Shown here piece after piece: positions 7,391-14,848 of a stretch of 18,720 bases of DNA. Both the position numbers and the translations under genes were made by a program. Source of the stretch: an uncultured Eubacteriales bacterium (GTDB lineage Bacteria > Bacillota > Clostridia > Christensenellales > Christensenellaceae). The stretch covers positions 1 to 18,720 of the forward strand of contig USII01000002.1 of NCBI GenBank assembly GCA_900554725.1. Reading direction: 5' to 3'. Numbering within the stretch: the first letter of the stretch is position 1; each line of letters begins with the position of its first letter. The notes below the pieces were generated by a model. That model did no database searches. It was not told where the DNA came from and saw nothing but the letters and a program-made list of their open reading frames with translations.

Positions 7391-8003
7391 CCTTCTGTTT
7401 GGGAGGGTTGAGACCTGTATCGTATGCGGCAGGGATATCCCAGAAGGGGCGGTATGCCCAAAATGCGCGAGGGAGCTGCGCAGGCATTGGCGCCCTCAGA
7501 AGGAAATGCAAAATGGCAGGGCACTTTATAGCTGTTATGCTTATGGAGGAAGCGTTCGCACGCTGGTTCTGCGATATAAAATGCAGGGTCGGCCCTGGCT
7601 GGCAGATGCGCTTGCAGAGCCAATGGCGGATCTTTTATTGGCGCATGAGGAACGCTTTTGGCTCATCACCTATGTGCCTCTTTCCGCCAGGAGGCAGGCC
7701 TGGCGCGGGTATAATCAGGCTGAACTTTTGGCCCGGGAAATTGGCCGGCGAATGAACCTCCCGGTGGCGCCGCTGCTTAGGCGCGCACGAAAGACGAAGG
7801 TGCAATCCCGCCTTTCCGCTCAGAAGAGGGAGGAAAACCTGAAAGGCGCTTTTGCTCTGGAAGAAGGTGCGGAGCTCATGGCAGGGCAGCGCATTCTATT
7901 AGTGGACGATATTGCCACAACCGGAGCGACGCTTAGGGAGTGCGGCGCTGTGCTGGAGCAGGCAGGAGCCAGCGTGGCAGCGGCCGTATTTGCCCGGGCC
8001 TAA
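7335..8003 (+). CDS. comFC: ComFC-like phosphoribosyltransferase (competence family)
   Basis: A 222-residue ComF-family protein. Visible are a four-cysteine zinc-ribbon (Cys28, Cys31, Cys41, Cys44: CIVCG...CPKC), the conserved YVPLSARRQAWRGYNQAELLAREI region, QSRLSAQKREENLKGAF, and the PRPP-binding loop ILLVDDIATTGATL (187-200). In competent bacteria ComFC helps take incoming single-stranded DNA through the cytosol; in non-competent species the role is uncertain. The start is the ATG at 7335, 56 nt inside recD2, because LLFGRVETCIVCG then falls at the usual N-terminal position of the family; no later ATG, GTG or TTG precedes the zinc motif. It is the last gene of the metK operon, closed by a terminator at 8055-8082. 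No comFA neighbour is present. Confidence 0.88.
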   Translation: MNGTNFSKCWKRIESAASSLLFGRVETCIVCGRDIPEGAVCPKCARELRRHWRPQKEMQNGRALYSCYAYGGSVRTLVLRYKMQGRPWLADALAEPMADLLLAHEERFWLITYVPLSARRQAWRGYNQAELLAREIGRRMNLPVAPLLRRARKTKVQSRLSAQKREENLKGAFALEEGAELMAGQRILLVDDIATTGATLRECGAVLEQAGASVAAAVFARA

Positions 8004-8054
8004 GGTGAAACGGTGTGGAGCAAAAAGGCAGAAGCGCTTTTGCGCGGGCCGGGG

Positions 8055-8082
8055 AAGAAAAGGCGGACCTTTTCTTTTTTTT
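8055..8082 (+). terminator. Terminator of the metK-recD2-comFC operon
   Basis: AAGAAAAGG, CGGA loop, CCTTTTCTT, followed by an unbroken T tract to 8082. The T tract runs into the spacer of the next promoter. Confidence 0.9.
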
Positions 8083-8092
8083 CGGATTCGGG

Positions 8093-8098
8093 TATAAT
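8093..8098 (+). promoter_or_regulatory. -10 box of the raiA-like RNA promoter
   Basis: Perfect TATAAT at 8093-8098, about 8 nt before the first base of the closing stem of the structured RNA. No convincing -35 is seen; the expected position lies in the T-rich tail of the comFC terminator. Confidence 0.55.
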
Positions 8099-8104
8099 AA
8101 ATGG

Positions 8105-8356
8105 CGCCAGGCAGCGTCAGGTCTGTGGTTGAAAATCGAGGCCAGTCGCAGGCGAAACGATCCACGTAACCCGGCAAAATGCCGGTGAGCATGGTGCGGT
8201 TTAGAGGTAAGCCCGCCCGGGAAACCGAGAGGAGCAGTAGTGGGGAGGCAGGATGCCTTATGAGCGAACCTTCCAGGCGGCGAGTGTGGGGGCAAAAACC
8301 AGGTCAGCTGGCGCATGCCTGGCAAGAGGAAAGCTCGGCGATGGCCGAGCTTTTTT
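8105..8356 (+). ncRNA. Large structured RNA, probable raiA motif
   Basis: A ~250-nt non-coding stretch between comFC and hpf, with its own -10 box and terminator. Its ends pair in a perfect 8-bp stem: GCCAGGCA (8106-8113) with TGCCTGGC (8316-8323). Local helices inside include CCGGC/GCCGG (8171-8175/8181-8185), GCGG/CCGC (8196-8199/8213-8216) and AGGCA/TGCCT (8246-8250/8254-8258). The raiA motif is a known structured RNA of Bacillota and Actinomycetota lying upstream of raiA/hpf genes; position, size, complexity and the separate terminator all fit. It was not matched to a covariance model here. It lacks the hallmarks of RNase P RNA, tmRNA, SRP RNA and 6S RNA. Short ORFs across it have no ribosome binding sites. 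Confidence 0.72.
8331..8356 (+). terminator. Terminator of the raiA-like RNA
   Basis: AAGCTCGGC, GATG loop, GCCGAGCTT and a T6 tract, beginning 8 nt after the closing stem. It separates the RNA from the hpf transcription unit. Confidence 0.92.
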
Positions 8357-8426
8357 GCAGTCTTGCGGTCTTTTGAAAAGTTCACCTTTTTGTCACAAAA
8401 AATGCGCAGTGCGGGCATTCCCTTCA

Positions 8427-8456
8427 AAAGGATATTTGCGGCCGATCGTGGAAATA
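8427..8456 (+). promoter_or_regulatory. Possible sigma-H promoter of hpf
   Basis: AAAGGATAT (8427-8435) fits the sigma-H -35 pattern RNAGGAWWW fully. After 12 bp, GTGGAAATA (8448-8456) fits the -10 pattern RNNGAATWW at 8 of 9 positions. B. subtilis hpf (yvyD) is known to be transcribed by sigma-H and sigma-B. Transcription would start ~8463, just before the leader hairpin. No good sigma-A promoter was found for hpf; a poor alternative is TTGCGG-N15-TTTAAT (8436-8462). Confidence 0.45.
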
Positions 8457-8466
8457 TTTAATAACA

Positions 8467-8487
8467 AGGGAGGCGCAGCGCCTTCCT
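8467..8487 (+). other. Leader hairpin just upstream of the hpf ribosome binding site
   Basis: AGGGAGGCG (8467-8475) pairs with CGCCTTCCT (8479-8487) with one G-U. It lies close to the predicted 5' end of the mRNA and 6 nt before AAGGAGGA, so it could stabilise the mRNA or modulate initiation. No T tract follows, so it is not a terminator. Confidence 0.55.
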
Positions 8488-8507
8488 GAGATAAGGAGGA
8501 TGTGTTT

Positions 8508-9047
8508 ATGCGTACAATCGTCAAAGGCAAAGGCATCGATGTTTCACAGTATCTAAAGGAGAACGCAGAGAAGCGCGCGGCCAAGATGGACCGCTATTTC
8601 CGGGAGGAGACAGAGCTTCTGATCACACTTTCCATACAGAAGGGCAGGCACATCGCTGAGGTTATGGTTCCGCTGGAGGGCGGGGTAATGCTTCGCGCGG
8701 AGGAAGTCAGCGGGGATATGTATGCATCTGTCGATGCTGCTCTTAAGAAAATAGAACAACAGATTCGCCGCCACCGCAAGAAACTGGAGAAGCGGCTGCA
8801 TGAAAGCGCTTATAAGGAAGCACCGCTGTTTTTGGAGCAGGAAGAGCCACAGGAGGAAGAGGAAGCCCAGATCGTTCGCCGCAAGAGCTTTCCGATTCAG
8901 ATGATGAGCGAACAGGAGGCAATTTTGCAGATGCAGCTTCTGGGCCATAGTTTCTTTGTGTTTCTATCTGCGGATACGGGGGATGTCAATGTGCTTTATC
9001 AGAGAAAAGATGGAAACTTCGGCCTGTTGGAGCCGGAATACGATTAA
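8508..9047 (+). CDS. hpf: Ribosome hibernation promoting factor, long form
   Basis: A 179-residue long-form HPF, which binds the 30S decoding region and dimerises 70S ribosomes into inactive 100S particles during slow growth. The N-terminal S30AE/RaiA domain spans ~1-98 (begins RTIVKGKGIDVS; basic helix RRHRKKLEKRL near its end). An acidic linker (EQEEPQEEEEAQ) follows, and then the C-terminal dimerisation domain (VRRKSFPIQMMSEQEAILQMQLLGHSFFVFL...VLYQRKDGNFGLLEP). The length is typical of the long form (~180-190). The start is the ATG at 8508, 7 nt after AAGGAGGA, in preference to the GTG two codons earlier, which is too close to that site. Its leader carries a possible sigma-H promoter, and the raiA-like RNA lies upstream. 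A palindromic terminator closes it. Confidence 0.95.
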   Translation: MRTIVKGKGIDVSQYLKENAEKRAAKMDRYFREETELLITLSIQKGRHIAEVMVPLEGGVMLRAEEVSGDMYASVDAALKKIEQQIRRHRKKLEKRLHESAYKEAPLFLEQEEPQEEEEAQIVRRKSFPIQMMSEQEAILQMQLLGHSFFVFLSADTGDVNVLYQRKDGNFGLLEPEYD

Positions 9048-9052
9048 CTGCC

Positions 9053-9084
9053 ATAAAAAGAGGGCCTGCAGGCCCTCTTTTTAT
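9053..9084. terminator. Palindromic terminator after hpf
   Basis: AAAAAGAGGGCC, TGCA, GGCCCTCTTTTT: a perfectly self-complementary 32-bp element with A and T runs at its ends, so it can work on both strands. It begins 6 bp after the hpf stop. Confidence 0.92.
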
Positions 9085-9107
9085 GCGGCATGTAACGCGG
9101 GATGGCA

Positions 9108-9143
9108 AACAAAATAAAGAGGGCAGAATTTTTCTGCCCTCTT
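9108..9143 (-). terminator. Terminator of the aldose epimerase gene
   Basis: AAGAGGGCAGAA (9117-9128), TTT loop, TTCTGCCCTCTT (9132-9143): a perfect 12-bp stem. On the minus strand it is followed by the T-rich TATTTTGTTTG. Confidence 0.85.
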
Positions 9144-9156
9144 ATGCGCCCACGAA

Positions 9157-10035
9157 CTATTTGATGGAGATGACATAGCTATTTTCGTAGGTATCCCCGC
9201 TGTTTAGATGAATCATATCCCGCTTGGTTTCCAACGCGTCGATTTCGCCGTCGTAGGCGGGCACGCTGTACCAGGGCTCGATGCAGATATAGGGAGCCTG
9301 CGTTTTAGGCGCATGCCATAGGCCGAGATAATTCATATCCGGATACTCCAGCCGCACCTCTTTGCTGCTCTTTTTGCTCTTTAAGGTAATGGCCTTGCAC
9401 ATATCCTGCAGAACGATGGCATCGTTATCAAAAAGGTCGTGCCGCAGAGGGAGAATTTTTCCGCCCTCCAGGGCAAAGGGCTCTGTGGCCCGGGTGGTAT
9501 AGCAGGTTGGGCTCATGACGATAGCCCTGGCGGGCTTTGGGCAATCGAATTCCAGATAATAATCCTCAAAGGCCTCGCCCTTTGTAAGGGGAACCTGGAA
9601 ACCGGGATGCCCGCCCACCGCAAAAATCATGGTCTTTTCATCCAAGTTCTTTACGATAAATGTCGTCCGGACGCCTGTACCCTCCAGCTGATAGTGAAGG
9701 GTCAAATCGAAATGGAACGGGTATTGCGCAAGGGAAGCTTCGCTGGCGGCAAGGTGGAAGCTGATGCTATCCGGCCCTTGATCTACCGCCTCAAACACCG
9801 TTTTGCGGGCGAAACCATGCAGGTTCATCTCGTATGTTTTGCCGGCATAGGTATACTTTCCTTCGCTCAGGCGGCCGCAGATGGGGAACAGATTATAGGC
9901 TCTGCCGCTCCAGAAGGTCTTATCGCCCTGCCAGAGATATTCGGAACCATCGGCCTTGAGGCAGATGGATTGCAGTTCCGCGCCCATATCCGAAATCTGA
10001 ACGCGAATTTCGCTGTTTTCGATCGTGTAGAGCAT
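9157..10035 (-). CDS. Aldose 1-epimerase family protein (LacX/YeaD-like)
   Basis: A 292-residue cytosolic protein of the galactose-mutarotase fold, which interconverts alpha and beta anomers of sugars or sugar phosphates. Candidate active-site residues by family pattern are His73 in NLHGFARKT, His143 in GGHPGFQVP, and the catalytic base Glu253 in CIEPWYSVPAYDG. The sequence order and length match the short LacX-type branch (~290 aa) rather than classic GalM (~340). The substrate is unknown: no sugar operon is adjacent. The start is ATG with AAAGGAG 8 nt upstream on the minus strand. It is a single-gene unit with its own promoter, convergent with hpf and divergent from secA. Confidence 0.88.
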   Translation of the reverse strand: MLYTIENSEIRVQISDMGAELQSICLKADGSEYLWQGDKTFWSGRAYNLFPICGRLSEGKYTYAGKTYEMNLHGFARKTVFEAVDQGPDSISFHLAASEASLAQYPFHFDLTLHYQLEGTGVRTTFIVKNLDEKTMIFAVGGHPGFQVPLTKGEAFEDYYLEFDCPKPARAIVMSPTCYTTRATEPFALEGGKILPLRHDLFDNDAIVLQDMCKAITLKSKKSSKEVRLEYPDMNYLGLWHAPKTQAPYICIEPWYSVPAYDGEIDALETKRDMIHLNSGDTYENSYVISIK

Positions 10036-10065
10036 AGTTTTTCTCCTTTGCTTTGGGATAGATTT

Positions 10066-10094
10066 AGTATAGCATTCGGATTCCTGCTCTTCAA
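10066..10094 (-). promoter_or_regulatory. Promoter of the aldose epimerase gene (minus strand)
   Basis: TTGAAG (10089-10094), 17-bp spacer, TATACT (10066-10071), about 30 bp before the ATG. Confidence 0.6.
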
Positions 10095-10203
10095 GGCTTC
10101 CTTAAAATTCGCCGATGGTCTGGAAGGGGGCGGCTCTTTTGCAAAGGGCAGAGAAAATGCAGGGGAAATTCTCAAATTGTTTACATGCCGCGGCAGCGGT
10201 ACA

Positions 10204-10232
10204 TTGAATGTCTTTCTCTGAAATGGTAGAAT
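10204..10232 (+). promoter_or_regulatory. Promoter of secA
   Basis: TTGAAT (10204-10209), 17-bp spacer, TAGAAT (10227-10232) with a TGG extension. It predicts a ~70-nt leader. The rest of the 10036-10309 gap shows no gene and no convincing structured element. Confidence 0.65.
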
Positions 10233-10309
10233 ATACTTACTGTAAATGACAAGCTGGGGAGGTCTGTGCACAAGGGCTCAGGCCTGCAAAGGCAGAAAAT
10301 GAGGGAATT

Positions 10310-12988
10310 ATGGGACTTTTTCACCGGGAAGATAAATTTTTAAGAAATGCCAGAAAACAGGCGGATAAAGTTGAAGCGCTCAGGGAGGATTTTGTAAAGC
10401 TCTCTGAAGAGGAATTGGCGGCAAAAACAGAGGAATTTCGTGCGCGCTATGAAAAGGGAGAGAGCCTGGATGATCTGCTGCCCGAAGTATTTGCGCAGGT
10501 GCGGGAGGCCAGCCGGCGCGTGCTGGGGTTGGAGCACTATTATGTGCAGCTTCTGGGCGGGATTATTTTGCACAATGGCGATATTGCCGAGATGAAAACC
10601 GGCGAGGGCAAGACCCTTGTGGCAACGCTTGCGGCCTGCCTGAACGCCATCCCTAAAAAGGGTGTGCATATCGTCACAGTGAACGACTACCTTGCCCGGC
10701 GCGATAGCGAGTGGATGGGCAAGCTTTACAACTTTTTGGGCTATAGCGTGGGGCTCATCGTCCGGGATATGACGAGCGAGGAAAAGAAGGCTGCCTATGC
10801 CTGCGATATCACCTATGCGACAAACAACGAGCTTGGATTTGACTACCTGCGGGATAATATGAAAGTCAGCCGGGATGCGCTTGTGCAGCGGGAGCTCAAT
10901 TATGCCATCATCGACGAAGTGGACTCCATTTTGATAGACGAGGCGCGCACTCCCCTGATTATTTCAGGGGCAGGAGAGAAGGGAACCGAGCTCTATGCTC
11001 TGGCAGATGGGTTTGTGCGCAAGCTGAAAGAGGAAGAGGATTATATCGTCGATGAGAAGGCGAAAACCGTCAACCTGACAGAGGAAGGGGTTTCCAAGGC
11101 CGAGAAGTATTTTAAACTGGAAAACTTTGCGGATATGGAAAACCAGGAGCTGAACCACCATATTTATCAGGCGCTGCGGGCGCATAAGACCATGCGGCGG
11201 GATATCGACTATGTGGTGCAGAATGGGGAAGTCATTATCGTAGATGAATTCACCGGGCGGCTGATGATTGGCCGGCGGTATAGCGATGGCCTGCACCAGG
11301 CTATCGAAGCGAAGGAAGGCGTCAAGGTGGAGCGGGAAAGCAGAACGCTTGCCACCATCACATTCCAGAACTTTTTCCGCATGTACAAGAAGCTTTCAGG
11401 CATGACGGGAACCGCCAAGACGGAGGAAGCAGAATTTGAAGGCATCTACAACCTGGCGGTTGTTCAGGTCCCTACGCACCGCCCCATGATCCGCGAGGAT
11501 AAGAACGATATTATTCTGCCCACAGTCAGGGCGAAGTTTGAGGCGGTTATCCAGGAAATCTGCGAGGTGCATAAGACCGGGCGGCCCATACTTGTGGGCA
11601 CGGTTTCGGTGGAAAACAGCGAGATTTTGAGTGGCATGCTCAAGCGCCAGGGCATTCGGCACGAGGTGCTCAACGCCAAAAACCATGAAAAAGAGGCCAT
11701 GATCATCGCACAGGCAGGAAAATATGGAGCCGTCACGATTGCGACGAACATGGCAGGGCGCGGCACGGATATTCTGCTGGGCGGCAATCCGGATTATATG
11801 GCCAAGAGCGAAATGCGCCGTCAGGGGTATGATGAGGATCTTATCTATACCGCTTCCATGCACCTGGATACCCAGGATGAGCAGGTGCTGAAGGCGCGGG
11901 CGCTCTATCATGAGCTCTATGAGGGGTATAAAAAACAGACGGATGCCGAGCACGATAAAGTGGTTGCGGCGGGAGGGCTTTATATCATCGGCACAGAGCG
12001 GCATGAAGCCCGCCGCATAGACAATCAGCTGCGCGGCAGAAGCGGCCGCCAGGGAGACCCGGGCGCTTCCCGCTTCTATGTCGCTCTGGAGGACGACCTC
12101 ATGCGCCTGTTTGGCGGAGAGCGCATCCGCATGATCATTGAAAAGATTTCGGGCGGAGAGGATATCCCGCTGGAATATGGCATGATGACGCGGCAGATTG
12201 AAAAAGCGCAGAAGCGCATTGAGGAGCGCAACTATAAATCCCGCAGCCAGGTTTTGAAGTACGATGATGTGATGAACCAGCAGAGGGAAGTGATCTATGC
12301 GCAGCGCAGAAGAGTGCTGATGGGAGAGGATATTCGCGATACCATAAAGCAGATGCTCCGCTCTACCATCGAGCAGATTGTCGCTGCACACTGCCCGGGA
12401 GAAATTCCATATAGTCAGTGGGATTTGGAGGCGCTCAACCTAGCGCTTCACAGCGTCATCCCTGCGGCATATTTGCAGCCGCTCACCGAGGACGAGGTGG
12501 AAAAACGGCGGGGGAAGGATATCGGGGCGCTTCTGTTGGAGCGCGCTCAGGCTGCCTATGAGAAAAAGAGCGCAGAGCTGGAAGAGGCAGGCCTGGATAT
12601 GCGGGAGATAGAGCGCGTCGTGCTGCTGAGAGAAGTGGATAGCAAGTGGATGGAACATATCGACAACATGGATCAGCTGCGCGATGGCATTGGCCTTCGG
12701 GCTTATGGGCAGACAGATCCCGTTGTGGCATATCAAAAAGAGGGATTTGATATGTTCGATGAGATGATTTCTGCCATCCAGCAGGGCACGGTGCAAACGC
12801 TGTTCCGCGTGACCGTGCGCACAAAGGTGGAGCGGGTGCAGACAATGCAGCCCCAATCTGCAAGTCATGGCGGCAAGGGCGCGGAAAAGCCGGCCCAGCG
12901 CCGCGTGGCAAAGAAGGTGGGCAGAAATGATCCCTGCCCTTGCGGGAGCGGAAAAAAATATAAGAACTGCTGCGGGAGAAATGCCTAA
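10310..12988 (+). CDS. secA: Preprotein translocase ATPase SecA
   Basis: An 892-residue motor ATPase that drives unfolded preproteins through the SecYEG channel at the cytoplasmic membrane. Visible are the N-terminal helix, Walker A MKTGEGKT (95-102), [14 protein letters not shown], the Walker B and following region [21 protein letters not shown], the second nucleotide-binding domain with [14 protein letters not shown], the [17 protein letters not shown] motif, the helical scaffold and IRA1 part ([25 protein letters not shown]), and the C-terminal zinc-binding tail [16 protein letters not shown] that contacts SecB or ribosomes. The length is usual for Clostridia. The start is ATG with GAGGGA 5 nt upstream. 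The gene leads into prfB after 75 bp, the secA-prfB order common in Bacillota. Confidence 0.98.
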   Translation: MGLFHREDKFLRNARKQADKVEALREDFVKLSEEELAAKTEEFRARYEKGESLDDLLPEVFAQVREASRRVLGLEHYYVQLLGGIILHNGDIAEMKTGEGKTLVATLAACLNAIPKKGVHIVTVNDYLARRDSEWMGKLYNFLGYSVGLIVRDMTSEEKKAAYACDITYATNNELGFDYLRDNMKVSRDALVQRELNYAIIDEVDSILIDEARTPLIISGAGEKGTELYALADGFVRKLKEEEDYIVDEKAKTVNLTEEGVSKAEKYFKLENFADMENQELNHHIYQALRAHKTMRRDIDYVVQNGEVIIVDEFTGRLMIGRRYSDGLHQAIEAKEGVKVERESRTLATITFQNFFRMYKKLSGMTGTAKTEEAEFEGIYNLAVVQVPTHRPMIREDKNDIILPTVRAKFEAVIQEICEVHKTGRPILVGTVSVENSEILSGMLKRQGIRHEVLNAKNHEKEAMIIAQAGKYGAVTIATNMAGRGTDILLGGNPDYMAKSEMRRQGYDEDLIYTASMHLDTQDEQVLKARALYHELYEGYKKQTDAEHDKVVAAGGLYIIGTERHEARRIDNQLRGRSGRQGDPGASRFYVALEDDLMRLFGGERIRMIIEKISGGEDIPLEYGMMTRQIEKAQKRIEERNYKSRSQVLKYDDVMNQQREVIYAQRRRVLMGEDIRDTIKQMLRSTIEQIVAAHCPGEIPYSQWDLEALNLALHSVIPAAYLQPLTEDEVEKRRGKDIGALLLERAQAAYEKKSAELEEAGLDMREIERVVLLREVDSKWMEHIDNMDQLRDGIGLRAYGQTDPVVAYQKEGFDMFDEMISAIQQGTVQTLFRVTVRTKVERVQTMQPQSASHGGKGAEKPAQRRVAKKVGRNDPCPCGSGKKYKNCCGRNA

Positions 12989-13001
12989 GGCACAGCGGCT
13001 A

Positions 13002-13010
13002 TGATATAAT
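13002..13010 (+). promoter_or_regulatory. Extended -10 promoter before prfB
   Basis: TGATATAAT (TG extension plus perfect TATAAT at 13005-13010), 54 bp before the prfB ATG. The -35 is poor. It may add to readthrough from secA, since no terminator lies between the genes. A small TCCGCTTGCGGA hairpin follows in the leader. Confidence 0.55.
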
Positions 13011-13063
13011 GATGAGAAAACGGGATTGTTCCGCTTGCGGAGCTGAAGTGAGGTGATTTTCAC

Positions 13064-14165
13064 ATGATTTTGTTGGAGGACTATAAAGACCGGGTGCAGA
13101 GCGCAAAAAACATGTTGAAAGAGGCAGGTGAGTCCCTTTGACCTTGCCGGGCTGAAAAAAGAGCTGGCAGAGTATCGGGAACAGATGGAAGCGCCCGGAT
13201 TCTGGGAGGATGTGGAAAAGGCCAACCGGGTAGCCCGGGCAGTGCGGCCGCTGGAAAACAAGCTGGAAACATATACAAAACTGGAGGGCAGCCTGGAAGA
13301 TGCGCAGACGCTCATCCTTCTGGCAGAAGAGGCAGCAGATGGCAGCCTGGATGAAGAGATTGTGCAGGCAGTGGAGCAGGTGGAAAAAGAAGTGGAGCAG
13401 TTCCATTTGGCGACGCTGCTCTCCGGAAAGTATGATGCCAACAGCGCGATTCTCTCCCTGCATGCCGGCGCCGGCGGCACAGAAGCCCAGGATTGGACGA
13501 GCATGCTCTACCGCATGTATACCCGCTGGGCAGAGCGGCATGGCTATCAATTAAAGGTGCTCGATTATCTGGATGGTGAAGAGGCAGGCATCAAAAGTGT
13601 GACATTCCTTGTGGATGGGCTCAATGCCTATGGGTATCTCAAAGGGGAGAAAGGGGTGCACCGGCTGGTGCGCATTTCGCCCTTTGATGCTTCAGCGCGC
13701 AGGCATACTTCCTTTGCTTCGCTGGATGTTATTCCGCAGATCGAGGCAGACGAGGGAGATATCGAAATAAACCCCGATGAGATAAAAATCGATACCTATC
13801 GCTCTTCGGGCGCAGGCGGCCAGCATGTCAATAAGACGGATTCCGCTGTGCGCATTACGCACTTGCCGACGGGGATTGTCGTGCAGTGCCAGAACGAGCG
13901 CTCTCAGATTCAAAATAAAGAGGCCTGTATGAACATGCTGCGCGCAAAGCTGGTGGAACAGCGAGAGCGCAAGATGGAAGAGGAGATGCAGTCCATCAAG
14001 GGCGAGATGAAAAAAATTGAGTGGGGAAGTCAAATCCGCTCCTATGTGTTCCAGCCCTATACTCTTGTAAAAGATCACCGCACCGGCGCGGAATCTGGAA
14101 ACATTACCGCGGTGATGGACGGAGAGATAGACCCGTTTATCAACGCCTATCTTGTGATGAGCTGA
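13064..14165 (+). CDS. prfB: Peptide chain release factor 2, made by programmed +1 frameshift
   Basis: RF2 recognises UAA and UGA stops and triggers peptide release. The coding sequence is split: 25 codons from ATG 13064 end at CTT (13136-13138), an in-frame TGA follows at 13139-13141, and translation resumes in the +1 frame at GAC 13140. The joined protein has 366 residues, the normal RF2 length. The SPF stop-codon recognition motif falls at ~205-207 and the catalytic GGQ at ~251-253, almost the E. coli positions, which confirms the junction. The start has a strong AGGTGAT 5 nt upstream. A simple ORF caller would wrongly start at a GTG at 13128. RF2 level is autoregulated: scarce RF2 slows termination at the TGA and lets the ribosome shift frame. 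lspA begins 7 bp after the stop. Confidence 0.97.
13127..13142 (+). other. RF2 +1 programmed frameshift site
   Basis: The slippery CTT TGA C is intact at 13136-13142. An AGGTGAG complementary to the 16S anti-Shine-Dalgarno lies at 13126-13132, 3 nt before CTT, as the known stimulator requires. Confidence 0.95.
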
Positions 14166-14172
14166 GGCAGAG

Positions 14173-14739
14173 ATGATATATGCATTGATTGTATTTCTTG
14201 GGGTGGCGGCAGATCAGCTCTCCAAGATGTGGGCAGTAGAAAACCTGATGAGCGAAAGCCCGGTAGTAGTGCCGGGCGTGTTATCCTTTACCTATGTGGA
14301 AAACACCGGAATGGCCTTTGGCATGGGCAGTGGCATGACGCTTACTCTTGCGATTGCATCGCTCCTGCTGGCGCTGCTTTTGACCTATTTTCTGGTGCGC
14401 TATCGTGGGCGCATTCACGCGCTGTCAAAAGTAGCCCTTTCTCTTATGATAGCCGGGGCGCTGGGCAATGTGATAGATCGCTTCTTTTTGGGCTATGTGG
14501 TGGATTTTATCCGGTTTGATTTTGTCGAGTTTGCAGTATTCAATGTGGCGGATATCTGCGTCACGATGGGGACAATCTTCCTCTTCATGTCTCTCATCTT
14601 TTTGGAGTTTCAAAACGAGGGAGCAAAAGTGGTGGAAAAGGGGGGCGAGGCGCATGGGACAGCTGACCAGCCAGGACAGGCAGAAAGTGAAGATGGAAAG
14701 AAGGATTGTGGGGCTCAAGGAAAAGGAGATCTCCTATAG
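14173..14739 (+). CDS. lspA: Lipoprotein signal peptidase (signal peptidase II)
   Basis: An integral membrane aspartic protease that removes signal peptides from lipidated prolipoproteins. Four hydrophobic segments lie at about 3-20, 55-75, 85-104 and 125-145. The conserved boxes are VAADQLSK (Asp14), YVENTGMAF, GNVIDR with catalytic Asp102, YVVDFI, and FNVADICVTMG with catalytic Asp127. At 188 residues it is longer than usual (~150-165). The extra ~40 residues form a hydrophilic, Gly/Glu-rich tail whose last 28 codons overlap the start of the next ORF in another frame. The start ATG at 14173 has only a modest GAGG, which fits coupling to prfB 7 bp upstream. Confidence 0.95.
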   Translation: MIYALIVFLGVAADQLSKMWAVENLMSESPVVVPGVLSFTYVENTGMAFGMGSGMTLTLAIASLLLALLLTYFLVRYRGRIHALSKVALSLMIAGALGNVIDRFFLGYVVDFIRFDFVEFAVFNVADICVTMGTIFLFMSLIFLEFQNEGAKVVEKGGEAHGTADQPGQAESEDGKKDCGAQGKGDLL

Positions 14740-14848
14740 TCAAAAGATCCAGCGCCTGGAGCAGAGTTTGGAAAAAATGCGGAAAAAAGTGGCGGAAACG
14801 CAGAAAAAGCGCGCAGAGCTGGAAGCTCAGCTGGCGGAGCATTCCTGA
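14654..14848 (+). CDS. Small coiled-coil protein overlapping lspA
   Basis: A 64-residue ORF whose start ATG lies 86 nt inside the end of lspA and whose stop overlaps the next start (TGATG at 14846-14850). It has a G-rich GGGGGCGAGG just upstream that can serve as ribosome binding site. The product is highly charged, almost wholly helical and reads as heptads (KEKEISYSQKIQRLEQSLEK, then MRKKVAETQKKRAELEAQLAE), with no signal peptide or membrane segment. I do not recognise the family. Arguments for it being real are the coupled stop/start and the absence of any other ORF in the 108-bp gap between lspA and rluD. The argument against is that charged helical ORFs can arise by chance in GA-rich DNA. 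Confidence 0.55.
   Translation: MGQLTSQDRQKVKMERRIVGLKEKEISYSQKIQRLEQSLEKMRKKVAETQKKRAELEAQLAEHS

Noticed and set aside
8105..8356. RNase P RNA, tmRNA, SRP RNA or 6S RNA as identity of the structured RNA
   Set aside because: Their hallmark sequences (such as the GAGGAAAGTC RNase P core or the tmRNA tRNA-like ends) are absent, and a single long hairpin as in 6S is not formed.
8179..8376. 65-codon ORF across the raiA-like RNA
   Set aside because: No ribosome binding site, runs through the terminator, and has no protein-like features.
13128..13139. GTG start for prfB at 13128
   Set aside because: It lies within the frameshift signal; the true start is ATG 13064 with a strong ribosome binding site and conserved RF2 N-terminus.
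11396..13504. Two long minus-strand ORFs opposite secA and prfB (11396-12391 and 12440-13504)
   Set aside because: They cross well-conserved plus-strand genes and look Cys/His/Ser-rich and non-protein-like.
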